Assembly (NCBI GenBank): GCA_001556025.1
Contig: LSIB01000008.1
Location: forward strand, 48,134 to 112,133
Direction: 5' to 3'
Length of the DNA: 64,000 nucleotides
DNA from: Rhizobiales bacterium CCH3-A5
GTDB taxonomy: Bacteria > Pseudomonadota > Alphaproteobacteria > Rhizobiales > Beijerinckiaceae
The notes under the pieces were generated by a model. The model was not told where the DNA came from. It saw only the letters and a list, made by a program, of their open reading frames with translations, and made no database searches. Shown piece by piece: positions 44,298 through 55,660 of the stretch. The position numbers and the translations under genes were made by a program. Numbering within the stretch: the first letter of the stretch is position 1; every line of letters starts with the position of its first letter.

Positions 44298-45383
44298 TCA
44301 CGCCGCGTTCGTATCGGCGAGCAGGGCGGCCTGGTGCTCGGCCGTCAGCGCGTCGATAATCTCGTCCAGCACCAGCCCCTGCATCATCTCGTCGAGCTTG
44401 TAGAGCGTCAGGTTGATGCGGTGGTCGGTGACGCGCCCCTGCGGGAAGTTGTAGGTCCGGATCCGTTCCGAGCGGTCGCCGGAGCCGATCTGCGAACGCC
44501 GGTCGGCGGCGCGCTCGGCATCGGCCCTCGTCCGCTCCATGTCGTAGAGCCTGGCCCGCAGCAACTCATAGGCGCGGGCCTTGTTCTTGTGCTGCGAGCG
44601 CTCGTCCTGCACCACGATGGCTAGCCCGGTCGGGAGATGGGTCAGCCGCACCGCCGATTCGGTCTTGTTGACGTGCTGGCCGCCCGCGCCGCCGGCCCGC
44701 ATCGTATCGATACGGATGTCCTCGTCCTTCAGCACGATGTCGACATCGCTGGCGAGCGGCAGCATCGCCACGGTCGCCGCCGAGGTGTGGATGCGCCCGC
44801 TCGTCTCGGTGTCGGGCACGCGCTGCACGCGGTGGACGCCCGATTCGAACTTCAGCCGCGCATACACTCCCTTGCCGGCGATTTCGGCGATGACCTCCTT
44901 GTAGCCTCCGACAGTGCCCTCGCTTTCGGACAGGATCTCCACGCTCCAGCGGTGCTGGGCCGCATAGCGCTGATACATCCGCAGCAGATCGCCGGCGAAG
45001 AGCGAGGCCTCGTCGCCGCCGGTGCCGGCCCGGATCTCGAGGATGACGCCGCGCTCGTCGGCGGCGTCCTTCGGCAACAGCGCGATCAGGATCTCGCGCG
45101 CCCTCGCCTCGATCTCGGCGCGGGCCGCGTCGCGCTCCTCATAGGCGAGGTCGCGCAATTCAGGGTCGGTCGCCGGATCGTCGATCAGTCCTTGAGCCTC
45201 GTCGAGCGTCGCCTGCGCCTGCCGCCAGGCCGCGATCGCGGCGACGACCGCTTCGAGTTCGTTGAGCTCCTTGGCAAGCTCGACGGTGCGGCCGGCCTCG
45301 GTCGCGTTGTTGATCTCGTCGGTGGCGGCGGCGTGGCGCGCCACGATGGCGTCGAGACGGTCTTGCGGCAGGGGCAGGGACAT
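44298..45383 (-). CDS. prfA: Peptide chain release factor 1
   Basis: 361-residue class I release factor for UAA and UAG. The catalytic Gly-Gly-Gln is at 234-236, and the stop-codon reading Pro-x-Thr is Pro190-Asp-Thr192 in Gln-Arg-Val-Pro-Asp-Thr-Glu, which separates it from release factor 2. It lies 57 bases after ptsP and upstream of its own modifying enzyme gene prmC. Confidence 0.97.
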   Translation of the reverse strand: MSLPLPQDRLDAIVARHAAATDEINNATEAGRTVELAKELNELEAVVAAIAAWRQAQATLDEAQGLIDDPATDPELRDLAYEERDAARAEIEARAREILIALLPKDAADERGVILEIRAGTGGDEASLFAGDLLRMYQRYAAQHRWSVEILSESEGTVGGYKEVIAEIAGKGVYARLKFESGVHRVQRVPDTETSGRIHTSAATVAMLPLASDVDIVLKDEDIRIDTMRAGGAGGQHVNKTESAVRLTHLPTGLAIVVQDERSQHKNKARAYELLRARLYDMERTRADAERAADRRSQIGSGDRSERIRTYNFPQGRVTDHRINLTLYKLDEMMQGLVLDEIIDALTAEHQAALLADTNAA

Positions 45384-45440
45384 ATGGCGGAACTCGAAAA
45401 AAGGCGAATGCAGGAGCGGTGGCGCAGGCGGCGAGCCTCG

Positions 45441-47708
45441 CTAAACCGGCGCCTTCAACTCGGCCGCCAGCGCCGCAAGCTGCGGGCGCAAGGAGCCAGT
45501 CCCGTCGGGCGCGGCCAGCATCCAGTCGAGCCGGTCGCGCAGCTTGTCCACGTCGAGCGCGCGCAGCATCGCCTTGACCGGTCCGACCGACGCAGCCGTC
45601 ATCGAGAAGGCGCGGTAGCCGAGCCCGATCAGCGCCATGGTCTCCAGGGGCTTGCCGCCCATCTCGCCGCAGACGGTGACCGGACAATTGGCCTCCGTCG
45701 CAGCCTCGACGATGGTCTTGAGCGCGCGCAGCGCGCCGACCGAAAGCGGGTCGAACCTGTCGGCGACGCGCTTGTTCTCGCGGTCGGCCGCGAACAGGAA
45801 CTGCATCAGATCGTTGGTGCCGATCGAGAGGAAATCGGCTTCGCGCGCGATTTCGTGGATCTCGAACAGCAGCGAGGGCACCTCGACCATGACGCCGAGC
45901 TGAAGGCTCAGCGTCGGCTGATGACCCTGCTTGGCCAGCATCGCCTGCTCGCGCGCGACCAGCGTGCGCGCGCGTCGGAACTCGTCCACGGTGGCGACCA
46001 TCGGAAGCATGATCTTCATGTCGCGGCCCGCGCCTGCCCGCAGCAGGGCCCGGACCTGCGCCCGCAGCAGGCGCGGCTTGTCGAGTCCGATGCGGATGGC
46101 GCGCCAGCCCAGCGCCGGATTCTCCTCCTCGACGCGCTCCATATAGGGCAGCACCTTGTCGCCGCCGATGTCGAGCGTGCGGAAGGTCACCGGCCGCCCC
46201 TCTGCCTGTTCGAGCACGGCTGAATAGAGCGCCTGCTGCTCGCTCGTCGTCGGCATGTGTTGGGCGACCATGAACTGCAGTTCGGTGCGGAACAGGCCGA
46301 TGCCCGAGGCGGCGGTCGCCTCCAGATTCGGCATGTCCACCAGCAACCCGGCATTGATCTGCAGGACGATCGGCACGCCGTCCTTGGTGACGGCGGGCGC
46401 CGTCTTCAGCTTGCGGTACTGCTCCTGCTTGCGGGCGCGCAGGCGGGCCTTGTCCTTGTAGGCGTTCTCGACGTCTGGCTGCGGCCTGATCTGCACCTCG
46501 CCGGCCTGTCCGTCGACGATCACGGCGTCGCCCGACTGGATCAGCGCCGTCGCGTTGACGATCTCGCCGACGGCGGGGATGCCGAGCGCGCGGGCCACGA
46601 TCGCGATATGGCTGGTCGGCCCGCCTTCCTCCAGCACCAGCCCGCGCAGATGGGCGCGGTCGTAGTCGAGCAGCGCGGCCGGCCCCATCGAGCGCGCTAT
46701 CAGGATTGCGTTCTCGGGCAGTTCCTCGCGGGCGACGCCATTGGCCTTGCCCATCAGCGTGCGCAGCAGCCGGTTGGCGAGGTCGTCGAGATCGTGCAGG
46801 CGCTCGCGCAGATAGGGGTCGGTCTGCCGCAGCATTTTTGCGCGCGTGTCGGATTGCACGCGCTCGACGGCGGCTTCGGCCGTCAGGCCGGTCATCACGA
46901 CCTCGCGCATGCGCCTGAGCCAACCCTGGTCATGGGCGAACATGCGGAAGGTCTCGAGCACGTCGCGGTGCTCGCCGGTATGGGAAACGTCGCCGCGCTC
47001 GAGCAGTTCGTCGATCGAGGCGCGCATCTCCGCGATAGCGTCCTCCAGCCGCTTGACCTCGCCGGCCGGGTTCTCCGCGATCAGGTTGGTGATCGCGACG
47101 CGCGGCTCATGCAGCACGGCATGGCCGAGGCCGACGCCGTCGGCCAGCGAGACGCCGACGCCGTGGATCGGTCGGTCGAGGCCAATCGAGGCGCCAGGTG
47201 CGGCCAGCGACTTTAGGCCGCCCGCCGCGATCATCTCCGCCATGATCATGGCGGTGGTCTGCAGGCTCTCGATCTCGTCTTCGCTGTACAGCCGGGTCGC
47301 GCGGTTCTGAATGACGAGCACGCCCATCACCGCGCCGCCGCGCAGGATCGGCACGCCGAGGAAGGAACGGTAGATCTCTTCGCCGGTCTCGGGACGGTAG
47401 GAGAAGGCGGGGTGGTTCTGCGCGTCCGACAGCGCCAGCGGCTCGGCCTCGCGCGCGATCAGGCCGACGATACCCTCGCCCGCGCGCATGGTGGTGAGGT
47501 GGACGGCCTCACGGTTGAGGCCTTCCGTGGCGTAGAGTTCGAGCGAGCCGTCCTCGCGCAGCACATAGACCGAGCAGACCTCGGCGACGAGATTGCCGGC
47601 GATCAGGACGACGAGCCTGTCCAGCCGCTCCTGCGGGCTGATCGACGCCGCCATCACCTCGCGAAGGCGGCGCAGCAGGACGCCTGGTCCTCCGAGAGCG
47701 CCTCGCAT
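45441..47708 (-). CDS. ptsP: Nitrogen-PTS enzyme I (EINtr)
   Basis: 755-residue phosphoenolpyruvate-protein phosphotransferase. N-terminal GAF domain (about 18-160, a glutamine/2-oxoglutarate sensor in relatives), swivelling domain with phospho-His367 in Gly-Gly-Pro-Thr-Ser-His-Ile-Ala, and a PEP-binding barrel with Cys-Gly-Glu-Met-Gly-Gly. It starts the PtsP-NPr-EIIANtr regulatory cascade. ATG 47708 begins the conserved Met-Arg-Gly-Ala-Leu-Gly-Gly and has GGAGG upstream; the frame is open to 47837. Confidence 0.95.
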   Translation of the reverse strand: MRGALGGPGVLLRRLREVMAASISPQERLDRLVVLIAGNLVAEVCSVYVLREDGSLELYATEGLNREAVHLTTMRAGEGIVGLIAREAEPLALSDAQNHPAFSYRPETGEEIYRSFLGVPILRGGAVMGVLVIQNRATRLYSEDEIESLQTTAMIMAEMIAAGGLKSLAAPGASIGLDRPIHGVGVSLADGVGLGHAVLHEPRVAITNLIAENPAGEVKRLEDAIAEMRASIDELLERGDVSHTGEHRDVLETFRMFAHDQGWLRRMREVVMTGLTAEAAVERVQSDTRAKMLRQTDPYLRERLHDLDDLANRLLRTLMGKANGVAREELPENAILIARSMGPAALLDYDRAHLRGLVLEEGGPTSHIAIVARALGIPAVGEIVNATALIQSGDAVIVDGQAGEVQIRPQPDVENAYKDKARLRARKQEQYRKLKTAPAVTKDGVPIVLQINAGLLVDMPNLEATAASGIGLFRTELQFMVAQHMPTTSEQQALYSAVLEQAEGRPVTFRTLDIGGDKVLPYMERVEEENPALGWRAIRIGLDKPRLLRAQVRALLRAGAGRDMKIMLPMVATVDEFRRARTLVAREQAMLAKQGHQPTLSLQLGVMVEVPSLLFEIHEIAREADFLSIGTNDLMQFLFAADRENKRVADRFDPLSVGALRALKTIVEAATEANCPVTVCGEMGGKPLETMALIGLGYRAFSMTAASVGPVKAMLRALDVDKLRDRLDWMLAAPDGTGSLRPQLAALAAELKAPV

Positions 47709-47946
47709 CGATCTCAGCCCTCCGCCCGCCTCCTCAGCCATTGCGGCTGGTGCCCTTCCAGGGATTCGACAACGGCCGGGCTCCGACGCTTGCGGGGCCC
47801 GACAACCGGCACTGACATTTGCGGTCGCGAGTCGCAAGCGGCAACCGCCCGTGCGCGCCTTCTAGCGATGCAAAGGCGTGGTCGGCAAGGCCTGCGACCT
47901 GAGCGCGAGTGGGCGGCGCGGCTGCCGGGTCAAGGCTGCCGCCGCG

Positions 47947-49467
47947 TCAATGAGAGGACGAGCCGGGCTGCGCGGCGCGTTCCCCTCGCATCGTCGCCAT
48001 GGTGGGCACGGTCTTGCGGGGCTTGTCCCTCGCAGCCTTCGCCGGCGCGCGGCGCGGGCCGGCGCGGGGCGGCGTCGTCTGCTCGGACGCTGCGGCGCCC
48101 GACAGCGCCGCAAGGTAGCGCTTCGTCCACCAGCCGATGTCGCTGGCGTCGATTACGGCGTAAAGCCGCTCGAAACGCCTGATACGCTCGGATTTCGGCA
48201 TCGCCAGCGCGGTTCGGATCGCATCGGCGACCTCGTGGGTATCGAAGGGATTGACGATCAGCGCCTCGCCCATCTGTTGGGCCGCGCCGGCGAAGCGCGA
48301 CAGCACCAGCACGCCGGGATCGGCAGCATCCTGCGCTGCGACATACTCCTTGGCGACGAGGTTCATGCCGTCGCGCATCGGCGTCACGAGCCCGACCTGC
48401 GCGCGCCGGTAGAGCCCAGCCAGCGCGTTCCGCGAATAGGCCTTCTTGACGACGCGGATCGGCGTCCAGTCGAACTCACCGAGCGTCGCGTTCAGGCGTC
48501 CCGCCACCTCGTCCGACTGGCGGTCGAGTTCGGCGTATTCGGGCACCTCCGAGCGCGAGGGCGGCGCGATCTGGAGCAGGCCGACGCGGCCGCGATGCTC
48601 GGGATGGCTGCGCAGGAACTGCCCGAACGCCTCCAGCCTCGGTACGATGCCTTTTGAGTAGTCGAGCCGGTCGACGCCGATGACGAGCTTGCGCTCGCCA
48701 AGGGTCTCCCGCGTTGTCTTGATCGGCAGGGTCGCTGCCCGCACCGAGGCCGCCGCGAGCTTGCGGAAGGCTTCGACGTCGATTCCGATCGGGAAGGCCT
48801 GCACGCTGGTCTGGCGGCGGCCGACGCGGACGCGGTCGCCGTCGACGCTTGCGCCTGACAGCGCCCTCAGCCCGCCGATCAGGTTTGCGGCGTCGATCTC
48901 GGTCTGCACGCCGACGAGATCATAGGCCGCCATCGTGCCGATCAGGGTGGAACTGAAGGGCAGCGCACCGAAGACCTCGCTCGGCGGCCAGGGGATATGG
49001 TGGAAATAGCCGATCCGGTTCGTGACGCCGCGACGACGCAGTTCGGCGGCGAGCGGGATCAGGTGATAATCGTGGATCCAGATCACGTCTTCGGGCTGCA
49101 GCATGGCGACCAGCGCCTTGGCGAAGCGGCGGTTCACGCCGAGATAGCCCTCATATTCGGTACGCGAGAATTCGGTCAGCCCGAGCCGATAGTGCATCAG
49201 CGGCCAGAGCGCGCGATTCGAGAAGCCGAGATAGTAGCTGTCACGCTCGCCAGCCGTCAGATCGGTCACGGCGTAGGTCACCTTGCCGCGCTGAGTCGTC
49301 TTCACCGGGGCGGTGGCCGCGTTCTCCGCGACCGCGCCGCTCCAGCCGAACCAGAGTCCGCCATGGCTGTCGAGCGCTTCGCGCAGCGCCACCGCGAGAC
49401 CGCCCGCCGCGGCCTTCTCCGAGCGATCGGGAATGGTGACGCGGTTCGAGACGATGACGAGGCGCAT
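47947..49467 (-). CDS. otsA: Trehalose-6-phosphate synthase
   Basis: 506-residue GT20 glycosyltransferase joining UDP-glucose and glucose-6-phosphate. N-terminal Val-Ile-Val-Ser-Asn-Arg-Val, the glycine loop Ala-Ala-Gly-Gly-Leu-Ala-Val, Ile-His-Asp-Tyr-His-Leu near 131, Gly-Val-Asp-Arg-Leu-Asp-Tyr-Ser-Lys-Gly near 260 and Arg-Asp-Gly-Met-Asn-Leu-Val-Ala-Lys-Glu near 360 are all standard. The last 45 residues form a basic, disordered tail. Divergent from otsB; ATG 49467 fits the family start. Confidence 0.96.
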   Translation of the reverse strand: MRLVIVSNRVTIPDRSEKAAAGGLAVALREALDSHGGLWFGWSGAVAENAATAPVKTTQRGKVTYAVTDLTAGERDSYYLGFSNRALWPLMHYRLGLTEFSRTEYEGYLGVNRRFAKALVAMLQPEDVIWIHDYHLIPLAAELRRRGVTNRIGYFHHIPWPPSEVFGALPFSSTLIGTMAAYDLVGVQTEIDAANLIGGLRALSGASVDGDRVRVGRRQTSVQAFPIGIDVEAFRKLAAASVRAATLPIKTTRETLGERKLVIGVDRLDYSKGIVPRLEAFGQFLRSHPEHRGRVGLLQIAPPSRSEVPEYAELDRQSDEVAGRLNATLGEFDWTPIRVVKKAYSRNALAGLYRRAQVGLVTPMRDGMNLVAKEYVAAQDAADPGVLVLSRFAGAAQQMGEALIVNPFDTHEVADAIRTALAMPKSERIRRFERLYAVIDASDIGWWTKRYLAALSGAAASEQTTPPRAGPRRAPAKAARDKPRKTVPTMATMRGERAAQPGSSSH

Positions 49468-49781
49468 GGTCGGGACAATCTCCGGTTTTGCGGGATACCG
49501 CCAGAAATTCGACACGGGCGGCAGGATTCGACACGGACGGCAGGAACAGAACGCGCCGGCGGGCGTAATGTTTCAGGACGGCCCGCAAGGGGCGATGGCG
49601 ACGCCATGTCGAACTTGCGTCCAGATCATGACCGCGGCGCAAACTGTCGTCAAAATGTGGCAATGTCGCGATTGGGGGTTCGCGGGTTCGCACTTCGATG
49701 CGAAGACGCGAACTTTTACGAACTGAAAATTTTTGAGCGCGAGCCGTAATTTCGCCGGTTCCGGCGCTCAGCTAGGCATTC
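49468..49781. promoter_or_regulatory. 314-base divergent control region of otsA and otsB
   Basis: No gene is supported here. A symmetric element at 49686-49713 has outer arms GTTCGC/GCGAAC and inner arms CTTCG/CGAAG and is followed by TTTT. The stretch 49690-49770 is AT-richer than its surroundings and probably holds the otsB promoter. The hairpin could be an operator or an early terminator. Confidence 0.5.
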
Positions 49782-50585
49782 ATGATGGACCAGATCGACA
49801 TTGTATCGAGGAGCGGAGATGGTGGCGTCGCGACGGCGGAGACTGGGATCGCCCTGTTTCTCGACTTCGACGGCACGCTCGTCGAAATCGCGCCGTTGCC
49901 CGACGCCGTGAAGCTCGACCGCCGGGTTGCGCCGGCGCTCGAGGCCTTGCGGCTGAACCTGAACGGCGCGCTCGCGCTTGTTTCCGGCCGGCCGATCGGA
50001 TTTCTCGATAACGTGCTGGAACCTTACCGGTTCGATGCGGCCGGCTTGCATGGCGCGCAGATTCGCATCGATGGCGAAATCCGCGCGCAGGCTGATGCGC
50101 CAGACGCCATGCGCGAGGCGACGCGCGATCTCGTGCGTTTCGCCAACAGTCATGTCGGCATCATCGTCGAGGACAAGCGCATCTCGATCGCGCTGCATTG
50201 GCGCATGGCGTCCCATCTCAAGGACGAGGCGCTGGGTCTGATGCGCGCCATCGCGGCACGGATGGGTCCGGGCGTCCGCTTGCAGGAGGGCAAATCCGTC
50301 GCCGAGATCGTGCCGGCCGGCGCGAGCAAGGGCGGGGCGATCGCCTGGCTGATGCGCTCGCCGCCCTATGCCGGGCGCGTGCCCGTGTTCATCGGCGACG
50401 ATATTACCGACGAGGCCGGCTTCGAGGCGGTTAATGCGCTGGGCGGCGTCTCCATCCGCATCGGGGCGGGCGAAACCTGCGCCACGCACCGGCTCGCCTC
50501 GCCGACCGATCTGCGCGCCATTCTGCTGGCCGCCGCAGAGCAAGGCGGCCTGACCTTGGCCAGCTTCTCACAGACAAGATCCTGA
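49782..50585 (+). CDS. otsB: Trehalose-6-phosphate phosphatase
   Basis: 267-residue HAD phosphatase. Nucleophile motif Leu-Phe-Leu-Asp-Phe-Asp-Gly-Thr-Leu near residue 30 (Asp-x-Asp), Ser-Gly-Arg-Pro near 70 and Gly-Asp-Asp-Ile-Thr-Asp-Glu near 208. It completes trehalose synthesis with OtsA. Two adjacent ATGs (49782, 49785) can start it. Eleven bases separate it from the GH15 gene. Confidence 0.94.
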   Translation: MMDQIDIVSRSGDGGVATAETGIALFLDFDGTLVEIAPLPDAVKLDRRVAPALEALRLNLNGALALVSGRPIGFLDNVLEPYRFDAAGLHGAQIRIDGEIRAQADAPDAMREATRDLVRFANSHVGIIVEDKRISIALHWRMASHLKDEALGLMRAIAARMGPGVRLQEGKSVAEIVPAGASKGGAIAWLMRSPPYAGRVPVFIGDDITDEAGFEAVNALGGVSIRIGAGETCATHRLASPTDLRAILLAAAEQGGLTLASFSQTRS

Positions 50586-50596
50586 CAGGAACGACG

Positions 50597-52438
50597 ATGA
50601 CAGTGACCACCACCACGGCGAGGCGGCATTCCGCCTCGCTCGATCTCGGCGTGATCGGAAATTGCTCGGTCGCCGCGCTCGTCGACCGCCGCGCGCGCAT
50701 CGTCTGGGGCTGTTTCCCGCGCTTCGACCGCGACCCGGTCTTCTGCTCGCTGATCGACAACCAGGCCGATGACGGCGACGCAATGCCCGAAAAGGGCGTC
50801 TTCGCGATTGAACTGGTCGGCATGACGCGCTGCGAGCAGGCTTACCTCGACAACACGGCGATCCTGTCCTCCGTGCTCTCCGACGATCATGGCAACGCCA
50901 TCGAGATCCTCGATTTCGCGCCGCGCTTCGTACGCTATGAGCGCTCATTCCGCCCGCCACAGCTCGTTCGCCGCGTCCGCCGCATCTCCGGCCGTCCGCG
51001 CATCAGGGTGGTGCTGAAGCCCTGCCTGGGCCTTGGCGAGGAACCCGACGAGATGACGCGCGGCTCCAACCATGTCCGCTATGTCGGCGCCGACCAGACG
51101 ATCAGGCTGACCACGGACGCGCCGATCTCCTATGTCGTCGACGGCGTGCCCTTCGCGGTCGATCGGCCGTTCTCGTTCTTCGTCGGCTCGGACGAGGCCC
51201 TGCGCGCCGAGATCGAGACGACCTCGCGCGAGTTCCTCGACAAGACGACCGATTACTGGCGCGACTGGGTGCGCTCGCTCTCACTGCCCTTCGACTGGCA
51301 GCGCGAGGTCATCCGCGCCGCCATCACCTTGAAGCTCTGCTCCTTCGAGGAGACGGGCGCGATCGTGGCGGCGCTGACCACCTCGATCCCTGAGGCGCCC
51401 GGCACGCAGCGCAACTGGGATTACCGCTTCTGCTGGCTCCGCGACGCCTATTTCGTCGTGCATGCGCTGAACCGCCTCGGCACGACCCGGACGATGGAGG
51501 ATTATCTCGGCTTCATCACCAACATCGTCGATACATTCTCGGAGAGCGGCTCCGAGCATCTGCCACCGCTCTACCCGATCACGCGCGGCGGCACGCTTGA
51601 GGAGTTCGAGGCCCCGAACCTGTCGGGCTATCGCGGCCACCAGCCGGTGCGGTTCGGCAACGGCGCGGCGACTCAAATCCAGAACGATGGCTATGGCGCG
51701 GTCGTGCTGGCGGCGACGCATTCCTTCTTCGACCAGCGCCTGATCCGGCCTGGCAAGGAGGCGCTCTTCGGCCAGCTCGAACGGATGGGCGAACTTGCAA
51801 TCGCCTATTTCGACAAGCCCGATGCCGGCCCCTGGGAGCTACGCGAGAAGCAGGTGGTGCATTCCTTCTCCAGCGTGATGTGCTGGGCGGCCTGCGACCG
51901 GCTCGCCCGCATCGCCGGTACGCTCGGCCGCGCCGACCGCAAGGACTACTGGAAAGTCGAATCGAAGCGGCTGAAGCAGATCATCGGCGAGCGTATCTGG
52001 AACGAGGAAAAAGGCTATTTCGTCTCGACCTTCGATGGGGCCGATCTCGACGCAACGCTGCTGCTCTTCGCCGAACTCGGCTTCGTCAAGGCCGACGATC
52101 CGCGCTATGTCGCGACCGTCGAGGCGATCGGCCGCGAGCTGAGACGCGGCGACATGCTGCTGCGCTATGCGACGCAGGACGATTTCGGCTTCATGCACAC
52201 GGGCTTCCTGATCTGCGCCTTCTGGTATGTCGATGCGCTCTACGCCATCGGTCGCGTCGAGGAGGCCAAAGAGCTGTTCGGGCGCATCCTGAAACGGCGC
52301 AACAGCTTCGGCCTGCTGTCGGAAGACGCCGATCTCGAATCCGGCGAACTCTGGGGCAATTTCCCCCAGACCTATTCCCATGTCGGCCTGATCAATTCGG
52401 CGATGCGCCTGTCGCGCAACTGGGAAGAGGCGTTCTGA
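50597..52438 (+). CDS. Glycoside hydrolase family 15 protein
   Basis: 613-residue protein: beta-sandwich N-terminal domain and an (alpha/alpha)6 barrel from about residue 240 with the GH15 hallmark Trp274-Asp-Tyr-Arg plus Cys-Trp-Leu-Arg-Asp-Ala. Family members are glucoamylases, glucodextranases or trehalases. Position directly after otsB suggests trehalose turnover or a related alpha-glucoside, but bacterial GH15 proteins beside otsA/otsB are often assigned without tested substrate. The last 47 bases overlap the end of the convergent acyltransferase gene. Confidence 0.9.
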   Translation: MTVTTTTARRHSASLDLGVIGNCSVAALVDRRARIVWGCFPRFDRDPVFCSLIDNQADDGDAMPEKGVFAIELVGMTRCEQAYLDNTAILSSVLSDDHGNAIEILDFAPRFVRYERSFRPPQLVRRVRRISGRPRIRVVLKPCLGLGEEPDEMTRGSNHVRYVGADQTIRLTTDAPISYVVDGVPFAVDRPFSFFVGSDEALRAEIETTSREFLDKTTDYWRDWVRSLSLPFDWQREVIRAAITLKLCSFEETGAIVAALTTSIPEAPGTQRNWDYRFCWLRDAYFVVHALNRLGTTRTMEDYLGFITNIVDTFSESGSEHLPPLYPITRGGTLEEFEAPNLSGYRGHQPVRFGNGAATQIQNDGYGAVVLAATHSFFDQRLIRPGKEALFGQLERMGELAIAYFDKPDAGPWELREKQVVHSFSSVMCWAACDRLARIAGTLGRADRKDYWKVESKRLKQIIGERIWNEEKGYFVSTFDGADLDATLLLFAELGFVKADDPRYVATVEAIGRELRRGDMLLRYATQDDFGFMHTGFLICAFWYVDALYAIGRVEEAKELFGRILKRRNSFGLLSEDADLESGELWGNFPQTYSHVGLINSAMRLSRNWEEAF

Positions 52439-53510
52439 TCCCGGCCTCGGTCGGCGGCGGCAGCGAAACCCGCCGCGCCGCCCGCAGGATCGGCCGCTCG
52501 ACCAGCCTATGCAGCAGCGTGGCGGAGGCGAGCGTGCCAATGATCACAAGGGCCGGGAACAGCCCGAACCAGACCCATCCCGCAGCCGGCAGGAGCGCCG
52601 GCAGCGCCGTCTGCAGTGTCAACACCGCCGGCATGTGCGCGAGATAGACCGCGTAGGAGAGATCGCCGGCGAGATCGGCGCGCGAGGCTGCGGCAACGCT
52701 CCGAGACGTCTCGCTCCATGCCAGCGCCACGGCGACGAGCAGAGTGGCAGGCCCGCCCCAGACCAGCGCTCGCCAGAGCCCGGGATCGTCCGGATGGACA
52801 ACGAGAACGCCGATGGCGAGCGCGGCGAGCGCGAACCGGACCGGGCCGGCAAACCGCAGGACGCCCGCCCGGTACAGCGCATGCAAGGCGATGCCGGCCA
52901 CGAATTCGAGGATGATCGGGTTCGACCAGAAGAGCAGCGGCAGCGATACTGGTGCGAGCAGCAGGCCGAGCGCGGCGATGGCGACGATGGTCGCAGCCGT
53001 CAGCAGCAGCGCTGTCCTTTCGCGAAAGCCGATGAACAGCGCGAAGACGGCATAGAACGCCATCTCGTAGTTCAGCGTCCAGCCGATCACGAAAAGCGGG
53101 AAAGGCCGTCCGTCGGCATTCGGCGCCGGCAGGAAGGCATAGGACGCGATGAGGGAGGCAAAGGACGCGCCGCTCCAGGCAGGGCTGCCGATCGCGATGA
53201 AGACGACGAGCATGAAGCTGGTCGTCAGCCAGTAGAGCGGTACGATCCGCGCCGTCCGCCGCAGCAGGAAAACGCGCCATCCGCCCTCGCGGCCGAAGAG
53301 CGGGGCGCTGGAATAGGCCATGATGAAGCCGGAAATGACGAAGAACAGGTCGACGCCGGCGGAGAACGGAAACAGCGACAGCGGTGAAGCGGCCGGAGAA
53401 AGGCCGAGATACGCGCTCGCGATCGCATTGCGGCTGTGTTCGACAACGACAAATCCGGCCGCGATCGCTCTCAACCATTGAATACCGTCGAGTCGACGCG
53501 TCGGGGCCAT
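52392..53510 (-). CDS. Acyltransferase 3 family membrane protein
   Basis: 372-residue protein with about ten membrane segments. The N-terminal Arg-Arg-Leu-Asp-Gly-Ile-Gln-Trp-Leu-Arg-Ala-Ile-Ala-Ala with a following Glu-His and the later Gly-Val-Asp-Leu-Phe-Phe-Val-Ile-Ser-Gly-Phe are the acyltransferase-3 marks. Such proteins O-acylate polysaccharides, lipids or other surface molecules. No polysaccharide genes are adjacent. ATG 53510 is preferred to an upstream in-frame start at 53540. Its 3-prime end overlaps GH15 tail to tail. Confidence 0.88.
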   Translation of the reverse strand: MAPTRRLDGIQWLRAIAAGFVVVEHSRNAIASAYLGLSPAASPLSLFPFSAGVDLFFVISGFIMAYSSAPLFGREGGWRVFLLRRTARIVPLYWLTTSFMLVVFIAIGSPAWSGASFASLIASYAFLPAPNADGRPFPLFVIGWTLNYEMAFYAVFALFIGFRERTALLLTAATIVAIAALGLLLAPVSLPLLFWSNPIILEFVAGIALHALYRAGVLRFAGPVRFALAALAIGVLVVHPDDPGLWRALVWGGPATLLVAVALAWSETSRSVAAASRADLAGDLSYAVYLAHMPAVLTLQTALPALLPAAGWVWFGLFPALVIIGTLASATLLHRLVERPILRAARRVSLPPPTEAGIRTPLPSCATGASPN

Positions 53511-53899
53511 GCCTTGACCTTTCGATCCGGCCCCCGCCAATCCGCAAATCTCATGGAAACAGACCGATACGCAACAGAAAAGATCGGTAACGCCATGTCA
53601 TCGTCGCGTGGCGGAACCCTGGCGCCGGCAGATTGCCTGCCGCGGCCGGGGCTGGCGCGCCAGCGTGTAAGAATTCATGCGACGCGGGGAATAACCGGAA
53701 GCCCGGCTGCGTATTCACCAAGGCAAACGATCGCGGCGGAAGACGCGTGACGGCTGGCGAGCCGGGCGCTACTGTGCTTTACGAAACGGAAACCATGTCG
53801 TCAGCCCGATGGGCGCAAGCGTGCGCTCACAGTGGGTGGGCGTCGGGCAAGGCGGCGCGCACCGGTCCGGCCGGGCGCTGAGCGGGGCGGGCTTGGTCG
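53511..53899. other. Gene-free 389-base gap between divergent genes
   Basis: Lies between the acyltransferase start (minus) and the secretion ABC gene start (plus). Short open frames occur but have no ribosome site or coding character that I trust. The part 53560-53600 is AT-richer and may hold promoters. No repeat or RNA gene was seen. Confidence 0.4.

Positions 53900-55656
<1,757 letters not shown>

Positions 55657-55660
<4 letters not shown>

Noticed and set aside
53436..53881. Short open frames in the gap before the secretion genes
   Set aside because: No ribosome sites, no conserved motifs, and biased composition typical of chance frames in GC-rich DNA.
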